NCBI GenBank assembly: GCA_003476595.1
Contig: DMTU01000063.1
Coordinates: forward strand, 18,812 to 44,057
DNA from: Acidimicrobiaceae bacterium
Lineage (GTDB): Bacteria > Actinomycetota > Acidimicrobiia > Acidimicrobiales > Salinilacustritrichaceae
Length of the DNA: 25,246 nucleotides
Direction of reading: 5' to 3'
This document shows, piece by piece, positions 1 to 8,470 of this stretch. Made by a program: the position numbers and the translations under genes. The notes under the pieces are model-generated. The model ran no database searches, was not told where the DNA came from, and was given only the letters and a program-made list of their open reading frames with translations. The number at the start of each line of letters is the position of its first letter. Position 1 is the stretch's first letter.

Positions 1-461
1 ACAACCGCCTGGCGCGCGACGACTACAACGACCAGCTCGCCCGGGCGTCGGAGTCGCTGGCCCGACAGGTGCGGGCCAGCCGCCCCGACGTCGTCGCCGT
101 GCACAACTCCCTCCAGCTCGAGGCCGCGATCGGCGACTTCGACGTGGGGCTGGCCGGGCACACCCACCGCTTCGACCTCGAGTACGTCGACGGCACGGCC
201 GTGCTCCACAGCGGCAGCGCGGGGGCGACCGGCGTCGGCGCGCTGACCGAATCCGAGGATCTCCCGTACGAGATGCAGCTGCTCCAGTTCGACGGCTCCC
301 GCCTCACCGCCATCGACCGGCTGTCCTTCGAGGGCACCGAGGGCGCGTTCCGCCTGGAGCGGGTGCTGATCGATCCGAGGGAGGTCGACGGCTACCCCGA
401 CCCCGAGGGCATCACGTTCGAGCGGGGCCCGTTCGGTCCGTTCCTGCGATTCGCCAACTGA
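1..461 (+). CDS. Metallophosphoesterase, C-terminal part (gene starts outside window)
   Basis: The reading frame is open from base 3 to the TGA at 459-461, so only the last ~152 residues are present. The visible part contains PDVVAVHN, then GLAGHTHRFD followed by the strand LEYVDGTAVLHSGSAG. This is the GH(T/S)H metal-ligand motif and C-terminal strand of calcineurin-like metallophosphoesterases. The two histidines would bind the dinuclear metal centre that hydrolyses phosphoester bonds. The N-terminal metal motifs (DxH, GNHD) lie outside the window, so substrate and start cannot be judged, and neither can any signal peptide or membrane anchor. The PMT gene begins 2 bases after this stop, suggesting co-transcription. 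The family is confident; the specific substrate is unknown. Confidence 0.8.
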   Translation, partial: NRLARDDYNDQLARASESLARQVRASRPDVVAVHNSLQLEAAIGDFDVGLAGHTHRFDLEYVDGTAVLHSGSAGATGVGALTESEDLPYEMQLLQFDGSRLTAIDRLSFEGTEGAFRLERVLIDPREVDGYPDPEGITFERGPFGPFLRFAN

Positions 462-463
462 CC

Positions 464-1825
464 GTGCCAGCCCGCCGCCGCTGGGTCGCGGTCGCGATCC
501 CCCTCGTGATCCTGGCCGTCGCCGGGCTCCTCCGGCTGGTCGATCTCGGCCACATCGATCGCATCCAGTTCGACGAGAGCTACTACGCCAACGATGCCCA
601 CGCGCTGGTCGAGCGGGGCGTGGAGATCGAACGGCCCGCCCACCCGCCGGTCGGCAAGTGGGCGCTCGCCGCCGGCATCGCCGTGCTCGGCTTCGACCCG
701 GTCGGCTGGCGCATCGGCTCCGCCGTCGCCGGCACGGCGATGGTGCTGGCCACCTACGGGGCGGGGCTGCTCCTCCTGCGGGACCGCTGGCTCGCGGCGG
801 CGGCGGCGCTCCTCGTGGCGGTCGACGGGCTGGCCATCACGACGAGCCGCATCGCCATGCTCGACGCCGTCCTGGCCCTGTTCGTGTCGGTGGCCCTGCT
901 CCTCCTGCTCCGCCACCACCGGCTCCGGGCCCGAGCACCGGTCACCGGGCGCTTCACGCCGGCCGGCCCCGAGCTGTGGCTGGCCGGGGTGGCCCTCGGC
1001 CTCGCCGTCGGCACCAAGTGGTCGGCGGCCCCCATGCTCGCCGCCGCCGTCGTGCTCGTCGGGTGGACCGAGGTGCGCCGCCGCCGGCCGACACGGGGCG
1101 TCGGGCGCGCCGTGCTCGAGGGCGGGATCACCACCGTGCTGCCGCTGGTCGTCGTGCCCCTCGCCGTGTACGTCGCCAGCTACGGCGGCTTCCTCCTCAA
1201 CTACACCGACTCCAAGGTGTACGAGCAGCGCTGCCCGGAGCTCGACTGCGAGGCCCCGGTCAGCGAGCGCGTGGCCGGCCTCGTCTTCCACCACCGGGAC
1301 CTGTACCGGATGCACCGCGAGCTCGAGCACACGCACCCGTACCGCTCGTCGGCCCCGACCTGGCCGATCCTGCAGCGACCGGTGCTGTCGTACCTCGAGC
1401 GCTGCCCCACGACCGACGGCACGCCCTGCGTCGTCCCCGAGGGCACGACGGCCCGGGTGGTGATGGTCGGGAACCCGGTGCTGTGGTGGACGATGCTCGC
1501 CGCGCTGCCCCTCGTGGCCTGGCAGGTCGTGCGGCGGCGCGACCGGGCCCTGATCGGCGTGCTCGCCCTCGCCGCCTCGCTGTACGTCCCCTGGCTCGGC
1601 CTCGGGCGCGGCTACCTCTTCTACCTGGCGCCGCTCGTGCCCTTCGCCGCGCTCGCCCTCGTCGCCGGCACGCGGTCGCTGCCCGGACGGGCTGCGAAGG
1701 TCGCCCCGTGGGCGGTCCTCGCCGTGGCCGTGGCGTTGCTCGTGTTCCTGTTCCCCATCTGGTACGGCATGCCGCTCGACGCCGACGCCACCGACGCCCG
1801 GCTGCTGCTCGACTCCTGGCGCTAG
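464..1825 (+). CDS. Protein O-mannosyltransferase, PMT/GT39 family membrane glycosyltransferase
   Basis: A polytopic membrane protein of 453 residues with a GTG start two bases after the upstream stop. After the first membrane segment (about residues 9-27), the first outer loop has FDESYY (D37, E38), the acidic pair of GT-C enzymes. It is followed by HPPVGKW at 60-66, typical of PMT proteins. Many hydrophobic segments follow. A long hydrophilic stretch around residues 245-320 contains SSAPTWPILQRP and GNPVLWW, as in the bacterial PMT C-terminal domain, and four cysteines that could form disulfides. Family members transfer mannose from polyprenyl-phosphate-mannose to Ser/Thr of secreted proteins at the outer membrane face. 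The length is slightly below the ~500 residues usual for actinobacterial PMTs, and there is no MIR domain. The mannose specificity is inferred from the family. Confidence 0.85.
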   Translation: MPARRRWVAVAIPLVILAVAGLLRLVDLGHIDRIQFDESYYANDAHALVERGVEIERPAHPPVGKWALAAGIAVLGFDPVGWRIGSAVAGTAMVLATYGAGLLLLRDRWLAAAAALLVAVDGLAITTSRIAMLDAVLALFVSVALLLLLRHHRLRARAPVTGRFTPAGPELWLAGVALGLAVGTKWSAAPMLAAAVVLVGWTEVRRRRPTRGVGRAVLEGGITTVLPLVVVPLAVYVASYGGFLLNYTDSKVYEQRCPELDCEAPVSERVAGLVFHHRDLYRMHRELEHTHPYRSSAPTWPILQRPVLSYLERCPTTDGTPCVVPEGTTARVVMVGNPVLWWTMLAALPLVAWQVVRRRDRALIGVLALAASLYVPWLGLGRGYLFYLAPLVPFAALALVAGTRSLPGRAAKVAPWAVLAVAVALLVFLFPIWYGMPLDADATDARLLLDSWR

Positions 1826-1854
1826 GAAGCCGGCCTCGGCCTGCGGCGCCCGCG

Positions 1855-2367
1855 TCAGTCGGAGGCCATCTGCTGCGCTCGTGCGTAGGCGAGCTGGAGG
1901 AAGTCCGAAGCGCCGACGATCGCGAGCACCGACATCACCGTGCGGGTGAGGCGGGGGGCGACGACCACGCCGGTGACGAGGGTGGTGGCCATCCACTGGC
2001 TGAGGCAGAAGGGGCAGGTGAGCAGCTCGCCGATGGCGTGGCGCCAGCCGCTGGCGCGGACGTCCTCCGCCAGCTCGGAGGGGCCGCTGACGCCGGCGAA
2101 CTTCGTGAACGGCATGCGGATCGGGCTGGCGATCGGGTGCTTGGTGATCGTCCGCGTGCCGATGAACGTGGCCACGGCGCCGAGGGCCAGGTCCGGCGGG
2201 GCGAGCGTGCCGGGCAGCCGCTTGCGCCCGAAGACCACCAGGGCGGTGACGACACTGATGTAGGCCACCAGCAGCACCGAGTAGGCGCCGAGGGGACGCT
2301 CGTCATCGGCGTCCTCGCTGTACTCCTCGGCGTGCTGGCGGAACCGTTCACCCGGTGTCGTGGTCAC
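1855..2367 (-). CDS. DUF1360 family small membrane protein
   Basis: A protein of 170 residues. It has a hydrophobic segment at about 29-46, a second at 58-72, and a third beginning in the motif ELLTCPFCLSQWMATTLVTG (114-133). This CPxC-x2-W pattern is typical of DUF1360. A last hydrophobic stretch lies at 143-160. The function of the family is unknown; the C118/C121 pair could be redox-active or bind metal, but this is speculation. I chose the GTG at 2367 because longer in-frame starts run through the tRNA-Arg gene, and because TACCGA lies 6 bases upstream of this GTG, fitting a leaderless start. The gene is convergent with PMT; their ends are 29 bases apart. Confidence 0.7.
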   Translation of the reverse strand: MTTTPGERFRQHAEEYSEDADDERPLGAYSVLLVAYISVVTALVVFGRKRLPGTLAPPDLALGAVATFIGTRTITKHPIASPIRMPFTKFAGVSGPSELAEDVRASGWRHAIGELLTCPFCLSQWMATTLVTGVVVAPRLTRTVMSVLAIVGASDFLQLAYARAQQMASD

Positions 2368-2403
2368 CCGGGGTCGGTACCCGCTCGTGGAGGAGATGAG
2401 ACA

Positions 2404-2426
2404 GCGGGAGGACGTTCGCCTCCCGC
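2404..2426 (-). terminator. Hairpin downstream of tRNA-Arg
   Basis: GCGGGAGG (2404-2411) and CCTCCCGC (2419-2426) form a perfect 8-bp GC stem with a 7-base loop, 12 bases beyond the tRNA 3' end on the minus strand. There is no U-tract, which is common for actinobacterial terminators. It sits between the tRNA and the DUF1360 gene, so it would separate the two transcripts. Confidence 0.55.
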
Positions 2427-2438
2427 CTCGTCTCCCAG

Positions 2439-2510
2439 TGCCCTCGGGGCGACTCGAACGCCCGCACACGCCTCCGGAGGGCGATGCTCTATCCGCTGAG
2501 CTACGAGGGC
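2439..2510 (-). tRNA. tRNA-Arg, anticodon CCG
   Basis: The minus strand folds into a complete cloverleaf of 72 nt. The acceptor GCCCTCG pairs with CGAGGGC and the D arm is GCTC-AGCGGATA-GAGC. The anticodon arm is TCGCC-CTCCGGA-GGCGT with anticodon CCG and a T-T mismatch at the top pair. The variable loop is GTGC, the T arm is GGGCG-TTCGAGT-CGCCC, and the discriminator is A. No CCA is encoded; the next bases are CTG, so the end must be added enzymatically. It reads CGG codons, which should be frequent at this GC content. It lies 498 bases from the start of argS, pointing the other way. A TACGAT -10 box is 12 bases upstream. Confidence 0.95.
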
Positions 2511-2522
2511 GGAGCGATCCGG

Positions 2523-2528
2523 ATCGTA
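2523..2528 (-). promoter_or_regulatory. -10 box for tRNA-Arg
   Basis: TACGAT on the minus strand ends 12 bases before the mature tRNA 5' end. No convincing -35 is seen. Confidence 0.4.
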
Positions 2529-2582
2529 GCGCGGGTCGTCGGGGGCTCCGCATCCGCTTCGGCCGCCCCGCACGGACCCCCG

Positions 2583-2588
2583 TAGGCT
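2583..2588 (+). promoter_or_regulatory. -10 box of the receiver gene, leaderless type
   Basis: TAGGCT is followed by 6 bases and then the ATG at 2595, so transcription should begin at or next to the start codon. No Shine-Dalgarno sequence is present. Confidence 0.45.
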
Positions 2589-2594
2589 CGCTCC

Positions 2595-2972
<378 letters not shown>

Positions 2973-3007
2973 CCACCGCACACCCCCCACGACACTGGAG
3001 CACCCTG

Positions 3008-4630
3008 TTGATCCGCGACACGCTCGCTGCTGCAGTCGAGTCGGCAGCCGCCGGCATCGGCCTCGACCCCGCCGCCGTCACCTGGACGATGGAGCGCCCG
3101 GCGCGCCGCGAGCACGGTGACTGGTCCTGCAACATCGCCATGGCGTCGGCCAAGGCCGCCGGACGGGCGCCGCGCGACATCGCCGGCGACCTGGTCGCCG
3201 CGCTCGAGCAGGCCGACCTCGCCCACGTGGACTCGGTGGAGATCGCCGGCCCCGGGTTCGTGAACTTCCGGCTGGCCCCGTCGTGGCTGCACGACGTGCT
3301 GGTCGAGGTGGTGGACGGCGGCACCGACGGCTACGCCCGGCCCGACGTCGGCGGCGGCACCAAGGTGAACATCGAGTTCGTCTCGGCCAACCCCAACGGA
3401 CCGCTGCACGCCGGCCACGGCCGGGGCGCGGCCTACGGCGACTCGGTGGCCCGGATCATGGAGCGCACCGGCTTCGACGTGACGCGGGAGTTCTACCTGA
3501 ACGACCGCGGCGTCCAGATGGCCCGCTACGCCGAGTCCCTCCTCGCCCGCAAGCGGGGTGAGCCGGTGCCGGAGGACGGCTACGGGGGCGAGTACGTCGC
3601 CGACTGGGCGGCCGAGATGCCCGACGACGTGGCCGACGCCGGCATCGATGCGGTGCGGGCGTGGGGCTACGACCGGGCGCTGGCCGACCAGCGCGAGGTC
3701 CTCGCCGCATTCCACGTGCACTTCGACGTGTGGTCGTCCGAGCAGGCCCTCGTCGACAGCGGGGCGATGGCCGCCGCGCTCGCCGACCTCCGCGAGCGGG
3801 GCCACGCCTACGACGCCGATGGCGCCACCTGGCTGCGCTCCACCGAGTTCGGCGACGACAAGGACCGGCCGCTGCTCAAGTCCGACGGCGACCCGACGTA
3901 CCTGCTGCCAGACATCGCCTACCACCGCGACAAGTTCGCCCGCGGCTTCGACCTGCTCATCGACGTGTGGGGTGCCGACCACCACGGCTACGTCCCGCGG
4001 ATGCGGGCCGGCATCGAGGCGCTCGGCCACGACCCCGATGAGTTCGAGGTGCCGATCGTGCAGATCGTCCGCCTCGAGCGGGAGGGCAAGGAGGTCCGCC
4101 TGTCCAAGCGGGCGGGCGACATCATCGAGCTGCGCGACCTCATCGACGAGGTGGGCGCGGACGTGGCCCGGCTGACCTACCTGCTCCAGTCCGTGGACAG
4201 CCAGCAGGCGATCGACCTCGACCTGGTCACGAGCCGCTCCAACGACAACCCCGTCTTCTACGTGCAGTACGCCCACGCCCGGATCCACTCGATCATGGGC
4301 AAGGCGGCCGCGGCCGGCATCGTCCGGGCGCCGCTGGCCGACGCCGACCTCTCGGTGCTGACCCACGAGCGCGAGATCGAGCTGCTGCGCACGCTGTCGG
4401 AGCTGCCCGAGGTGCTGGCCCGGGCCGCCCGGGAACGGGCCCCGCACACGGTCACCAACTGGGTCCGGGAGCTGGCCGACCGGTTCCACGGCTTCTACCA
4501 CGACTGCTACGTCATCGGTGACGTGCCGGCCGACCTCACCCAGGCCCGGCTGTGGCTGGTCGACGCGGCTCGCGTCGGCTTCGCCATCGGCCTCGACCTG
4601 CTCGGCGTCTCGGCCCCGGAGTCGATGTAG
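3008..4630 (+). CDS. argS: Arginyl-tRNA synthetase
   Basis: A class I aminoacyl-tRNA synthetase of 540 residues that charges tRNA-Arg. The N-terminal Add-1 domain ends near GPGFVNFRLAP. The Rossmann core begins with NPNGPLHAGHGRGAAYGD, which contains the ArgS form of HIGH (HAGH). The KMSKS equivalent is EVRLSKRAGD. The C-terminal helical DALR anticodon-binding domain includes FYVQYAHARIHSI and HGFYHDCYV. The start is TTG at 3008: GGAG ends 7 bases before it, the frame upstream is the shadow of the receiver gene, and MIRDTLAAAV is a normal ArgS beginning. The stop TAG overlaps the GTG of lysA by one base (TAGTG), so the two are translationally coupled. Confidence 0.96.
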   Translation: MIRDTLAAAVESAAAGIGLDPAAVTWTMERPARREHGDWSCNIAMASAKAAGRAPRDIAGDLVAALEQADLAHVDSVEIAGPGFVNFRLAPSWLHDVLVEVVDGGTDGYARPDVGGGTKVNIEFVSANPNGPLHAGHGRGAAYGDSVARIMERTGFDVTREFYLNDRGVQMARYAESLLARKRGEPVPEDGYGGEYVADWAAEMPDDVADAGIDAVRAWGYDRALADQREVLAAFHVHFDVWSSEQALVDSGAMAAALADLRERGHAYDADGATWLRSTEFGDDKDRPLLKSDGDPTYLLPDIAYHRDKFARGFDLLIDVWGADHHGYVPRMRAGIEALGHDPDEFEVPIVQIVRLEREGKEVRLSKRAGDIIELRDLIDEVGADVARLTYLLQSVDSQQAIDLDLVTSRSNDNPVFYVQYAHARIHSIMGKAAAAGIVRAPLADADLSVLTHEREIELLRTLSELPEVLARAARERAPHTVTNWVRELADRFHGFYHDCYVIGDVPADLTQARLWLVDAARVGFAIGLDLLGVSAPESM

Positions 4631-5904
4631 TGGCCGGTCCGCTGCCCCCGCACCTGCTGCCCGAGCACTCCGAGATCGCCGCCGACGGCCGGCTGTCGAT
4701 CGGGGGCTGCGACCTGCTCGACGTCGCCGCCGAGTTCGGCACGCCGCTGTTCGTCTACGACGAGCAGCACCTCCGCAACCGCTGCCGCGAGGCCGTCGCC
4801 GCCTTCCCCGACGGGGTCGCCTACGCCACCAAGGCGTTCCTGTGCGTGGCCATGGCGAAGCTGGTCCACGAGGAGGGGATGGACCTCGACGTCGCCACCG
4901 GCGGCGAGCTCCACGTCGCCCTCACCGCCGGGGTGCCGGCGGAGAAGCTGGTGCTGCACGGCAACAACAAGTCGCTGGCCGAGCTGGCCTACGCCCGCAC
5001 CGTCGGCGTCGGGCGCATCGTGGTCGACAGCTTCGACGAGCTCGAGCGGCTCACCCGACTCCACCAGGACGACGGCTACGCGCCCGAGGTCCTGCTGCGG
5101 ATCACGCCGGGCATCGAGGCCCACACCCACGAGTTCGTGATGACCGGCCAGGAGGACTCCAAGTTCGGCTTCGGCCTGCGCTCGGGTGCCGCCGGCCGCG
5201 CCATCGAGCTGGCCTCGGCCTCACCGGCGGTGGACCTCGTCGGCATCCACATGCACATCGGCTCCCAGGTGTTCGTGGCGGACTCGTTCCACGACGCGGT
5301 GGAGGCGATGGTCCCCTTCGTCACCACCCACGACCTGCCCGAGTTCTCCATCGGTGGCGGGCTCGGCGTGCCCTACGTCGAGGGCGAGTCGGCGCCGACC
5401 ATGGCCGACTGGGGCGGGGCGATCCAGGCCGCCGCCCGCGAGGCGGGCATCACCGCGAGGATCACCGCCGAGCCGGGCCGATCGATCGCCGCCGCCGCCG
5501 CCGTCACCCTCTACACGGTCGGCACGATCAAGGACGTCCCCGGGGTGCGCACGTTCCTCTCCGTCGACGGTGGCATGTCGGACAACCCGCGCCCGGTGCT
5601 CTACGGCTCGGGCTACGAGACCTTCCTGCCCCGGGCGACCGACGCCGAGCGGACCAAGCCCGTGCGCGTCGTGGGCAAGCACTGCGAGTCCGGCGACCTC
5701 CTCGTCCGCGAGGGCTGGGTCCCCGACGACGTGGCCATCGACGACGTGCTGGCCACCCCCGTCACCGGCGCCTACGGGCACTCGATGGGGTCCAACTACA
5801 ACAAGATCCTGCGGCCCGCCGTGGTGTTCTGCCGGGACGGCGACGCCCGCCTCGTCGTCCGTCGCGAGTCCTTCGACGACCTGGTGCGCAACGACATCGT
5901 CTAG
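4630..5904 (+). CDS. lysA: Diaminopimelate decarboxylase
   Basis: A PLP fold-type III enzyme of 424 residues that decarboxylates meso-diaminopimelate to lysine in the cytoplasm. The PLP lysine is K68 in AYATKAF. GIHMHIGSQ is the family signature and EPGRSIAA binds the phosphate. SVDGGMSDNPRP, KHCESGDLL (the active-site Cys from the partner subunit) and GAYGHSMGSNYN are all present. The GTG start overlaps the argS stop; a longer frame to 4552 would lie inside argS and is not needed. No lysine riboswitch is possible upstream because the gene is coupled to argS. At the 3' end the sequence CTAG holds both this TAG and the TAG of the opposite-strand pseudokinase gene. Confidence 0.96.
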   Translation: MAGPLPPHLLPEHSEIAADGRLSIGGCDLLDVAAEFGTPLFVYDEQHLRNRCREAVAAFPDGVAYATKAFLCVAMAKLVHEEGMDLDVATGGELHVALTAGVPAEKLVLHGNNKSLAELAYARTVGVGRIVVDSFDELERLTRLHQDDGYAPEVLLRITPGIEAHTHEFVMTGQEDSKFGFGLRSGAAGRAIELASASPAVDLVGIHMHIGSQVFVADSFHDAVEAMVPFVTTHDLPEFSIGGGLGVPYVEGESAPTMADWGGAIQAAAREAGITARITAEPGRSIAAAAAVTLYTVGTIKDVPGVRTFLSVDGGMSDNPRPVLYGSGYETFLPRATDAERTKPVRVVGKHCESGDLLVREGWVPDDVAIDDVLATPVTGAYGHSMGSNYNKILRPAVVFCRDGDARLVVRRESFDDLVRNDIV

Positions 5905-7091
5905 GACGCGGCCGGTCTGATCCGGTCGCACCCGCCGTCGCGAGCCACCGCGACGGACGAGCCGATGGGGAGCGCCGGGCCGGCCTCGGCGATCAGCGTC
6001 TCGCCCTCGCCGGCCCACGCATCGAACAGGAACGTCTCCCCGGTGCTCGATCGCACCACCGCGGCCGTGGCGATGCCGTCGCAGTCCCAGTCGCCGACCA
6101 CCAGCTCGTCGCCCGGCCGCCCGATGCGGAAGCGCAGCCGGCTGCCGTCCTCGGCCGGGTACGCGACCTCGGCGGCATCCGGCCGCCAGTCGAGGGGGTC
6201 CTCGCACCCGTCGCCGTCCACGTCGGCGGCGAGGTCCGCGGCGACCGGCGCGCACGACAGCGGCGTGGCCTCGATCGGCGCGCTGCGGCCGACGGCAGGG
6301 CCGAGCACCAAGGCGGCGCCGGTGACCAGCCCGAGCACGAGCGCCGAACCACCGGCCAGTGCACGCGCCGTGCGGCCCCGGGGCGGGAGCTCGGACGGCG
6401 GCTCGGTGGCTGGCGCGACCGGAGGGGGCGGCGGCGGTGACGGCGCGCCGGGCTCGGACGTGGGCTCCACGCCATCGCGCAGCGCGGCGAGGTCGGCGTC
6501 GGGGTCGTCGGCGACCCAACCGAGCAGGGCGCGCAGGGAGGCGGCGGTCGTCGTGCCGTCTGCCGGGTCGAGCAGGCCCAGACCGAGGGTGGCGAGGTCG
6601 CGCACGTCGTCGCGGAACGGGTGGGCGCGGGGCCGCCCGGTGCGGGCCTCGCCGATGCCGAAGTCGGTCAGCAGGAGCCGCCCGTGCGAGCGGATCACGT
6701 TGGTGTCGACGACGTGGCCGTGGGCGACGCCCACCCGGTGGGCGGCGTCGAGCGCGCATGCCAGCTCCCGCACGAGCGACCGGACCTCGTCGGCCGGCAC
6801 CGGGCCCGGCCGGTCGGCCAGCGTCTCGCCGTCGCCCAACGTGGTGAGGACGTGCACGTGCTGGTCGTCGACATCGACCACGTCGATGACGGAGGCGATG
6901 CCCGGGTGGCCCAGGCGGGCCAGGGACTCGGCCACGTCGCGGAGGCGGTGGCGCCGGGGCCCGGCCGGCGCCGGGACCCTCCGCCGGGCGAGGGGTGCGG
7001 CACCCAGCCGGTCGGGCACGACCTCCTCGACGGGGCCGTCGGGGCCGTGCCCGACCGTGCGGCTGCGGTGGTACTGCACGCTGGACAACAT
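5901..7091 (-). CDS. Membrane-anchored Ser/Thr pseudokinase with an extracytoplasmic VCBS/FG-GAP-like domain
   Basis: A protein of 396 residues. The N-terminal ~210 residues resemble a bacterial Hanks-type kinase: HPGIASVIDV (62-71), the helix before the catalytic loop (DAAHRVGVAHG), N131 and TDFGIGEAR (142-150). However, HRD-x-K is replaced by H124-G-H-V-V, so both the catalytic Asp and the catalytic-loop Lys are lost, and no glycine loop or VAIK lysine is visible. It is therefore probably a pseudokinase. A proline-rich linker (214-237) leads to one membrane segment (about 245-266). An outer domain follows with DVDGDG (290-295), GDWDCDG (333-339) and four cysteines, like calcium-binding VCBS/FG-GAP repeats. 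The ATG at 7091 lies inside a -10-like TATGTT, so the GTG at 7079, 7 bases after that box, may be the true start. Ligand and partner are unknown. Confidence 0.75.
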   Translation of the reverse strand: MLSSVQYHRSRTVGHGPDGPVEEVVPDRLGAAPLARRRVPAPAGPRRHRLRDVAESLARLGHPGIASVIDVVDVDDQHVHVLTTLGDGETLADRPGPVPADEVRSLVRELACALDAAHRVGVAHGHVVDTNVIRSHGRLLLTDFGIGEARTGRPRAHPFRDDVRDLATLGLGLLDPADGTTTAASLRALLGWVADDPDADLAALRDGVEPTSEPGAPSPPPPPPVAPATEPPSELPPRGRTARALAGGSALVLGLVTGAALVLGPAVGRSAPIEATPLSCAPVAADLAADVDGDGCEDPLDWRPDAAEVAYPAEDGSRLRFRIGRPGDELVVGDWDCDGIATAAVVRSSTGETFLFDAWAGEGETLIAEAGPALPIGSSVAVARDGGCDRIRPAAS

Positions 7092-7117
7092 ACATCGAAA
7101 GTGCACGAGAACGTCAA
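7087..7117 (-). promoter_or_regulatory. Candidate promoter of the pseudokinase gene
   Basis: On the minus strand TTGACG (7112-7117) and TATGTT (7087-7092) are separated by 19 bases. The -10 overlaps the annotated ATG and is 7 bases before the GTG at 7079, which would suit a leaderless start there. The spacing is longer than ideal. Confidence 0.35.
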
Positions 7118-7169
7118 GAAGACATGTGAGGGGGTGGCAGCGCGTGCAGGTCGCTCCGGGGACGCTCGC

Positions 7170-7175
7170 TACCGT
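7170..7175 (+). promoter_or_regulatory. -10 box of hom, leaderless type
   Basis: TACCGT is followed by 8 bases and the ATG at 7184. There is no SD before the ATG and no clear -35. Confidence 0.4.
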
Positions 7176-7183
7176 GACCGGCC

Positions 7184-8470
7184 ATGGCACCAACCACGAT
7201 CCGCGTCGGGCTGCTGGGCTGCGGCGTCGTCGGCGGATCCCTCGTCGGGCTGCTGGCATCCCGCGGCGAGGACATCGAGGCCCGCACCGGGCTGCGCTTC
7301 GAGCTGGGCCCGGTCGCGGTGCGCTCCCTGGACAAGGCCCGCGCCGCCGACGTGGACCCGTCCCACCTCACCACCGACGCGGTCTCCGTGGTCGAGGACC
7401 CCGACGTCGATGTCGTCGTCGAGCTCATGGGCGGGGTGGAGCCGGCCCGGACCCTCGTGGCCAAGGCCCTCGCCGGCGGCAAGCCGGTCGTCACCGCCAA
7501 CAAGGCGCTGCTCGCCGCCATGGGCGCGGAGCTGTTCACCATCGCCGACACCGCCGGTGTGGACCTGCTGTTCGAAGCCGCCGTGGCCGGGGGGATCCCC
7601 TTCATCCGGCCGCTGCGCGAGTCCCTCGCCGGCGAGCACATCTCCCGGGTGATGGGCATCGTCAACGGGACGACCAACTACATCCTCACCAAGATGACCG
7701 AGGACGGAGCCGAGTACGCCGACGCCCTGGCCGAGGCCCAGGCCCTGGGCTACGCCGAAGCGGATCCCACGGCTGACGTGGAGGGCCACGACGCGGCGGC
7801 CAAGGCCGCCATCATCGGCTCGATCGCCTACGGCAGCCGCATCGTCATCGACGACGTGTACGTCGAGGGCATCTCCGCCATCTCCGCCTCCGACATCGAG
7901 CAGGCCACCAAGCTCGGCTACGTCATCAAGCTGCTCGCCATCGTGGAGTCCTTCGGGGTCGACGGCATCGCGGCCCGGGTCCACCCCACGCTGGTGCCCG
8001 AGACCCACCCCCTGGCCGCGGTGCGGGACTCGTTCAACGCCATCTTCGTGGAGGGTGTCGCGGTGGGCGACCTCATGTTCTACGGCCGCGGCGCCGGCGG
8101 CGGGCCCACCGCCAGTGCGGTGCTCGGCGACCTCATCGACGCGGCCGGCAACCTGCGCAAGCGCACCCACGCCAGCATCACGGCCAGCGAGCCGGCCCAC
8201 ATCGTGCCCATCGAGCAGCTGCGCTCGGAGTACTACCTCAACCTCGACCTGCACGACCGGCCCGGTGCCCTGGCCGCCGTCGCCGGCATCTTCGGCCAGC
8301 GCGGCGTGTCCATCCGGGCCATGGAGCAGGTCGGCATGGGCTCCGAGGCCCGGGTCCTGTTCATCACCCACACGGCCCGCGAGGCCGACCTGCGCGCCAC
8401 CCTGGACGACCTGCGCGAGCACGAGGACGTGGGCAACGTGAACACGGTGCTGCGGGTGCTCGGGGCATGA
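7184..8470 (+). CDS. hom: Homoserine dehydrogenase with C-terminal ACT domain
   Basis: An enzyme of 428 residues that reduces aspartate 4-semialdehyde to homoserine with NAD(P)H. The N-terminal Rossmann motif is GLLGCGVVGGSLVG. KPVVTANKALLA, the signature NGTTNYILTKM and the substrate region ADPTADVEGHDAAAKA follow in the usual order. The ACT domain starts at YYLNLDLHDRPGALAAVAG and normally binds threonine for feedback inhibition. Length and layout match actinobacterial Hom. The ATG follows a TACCGT box by 8 bases, so the mRNA may be leaderless. The last four bases, ATGA, are shared with the start of thrC, giving tight coupling. It is divergent from the pseudokinase gene. Confidence 0.97.
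   Translation: MAPTTIRVGLLGCGVVGGSLVGLLASRGEDIEARTGLRFELGPVAVRSLDKARAADVDPSHLTTDAVSVVEDPDVDVVVELMGGVEPARTLVAKALAGGKPVVTANKALLAAMGAELFTIADTAGVDLLFEAAVAGGIPFIRPLRESLAGEHISRVMGIVNGTTNYILTKMTEDGAEYADALAEAQALGYAEADPTADVEGHDAAAKAAIIGSIAYGSRIVIDDVYVEGISAISASDIEQATKLGYVIKLLAIVESFGVDGIAARVHPTLVPETHPLAAVRDSFNAIFVEGVAVGDLMFYGRGAGGGPTASAVLGDLIDAAGNLRKRTHASITASEPAHIVPIEQLRSEYYLNLDLHDRPGALAAVAGIFGQRGVSIRAMEQVGMGSEARVLFITHTAREADLRATLDDLREHEDVGNVNTVLRVLGA

Noticed and set aside
1826..1854. Possible terminator between PMT and the DUF1360 gene
   Set aside because: Only short, imperfect GC pairings can be drawn; not better than expected at this base composition.
392..1996. A 534-residue open frame antisense to the PMT gene
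   Set aside because: Long antisense frames are a normal by-product of very high GC; its composition (Arg, His, Gly, Glu) has no domain, and the plus-strand gene is clear. The same holds for similar long frames opposite argS, hom, thrC, rho and glyA.
7092..7183. Possible riboswitch or attenuator before hom
   Set aside because: The 92-base gap is shared with a divergent promoter and hom appears leaderless; no known aptamer or leader peptide was seen.
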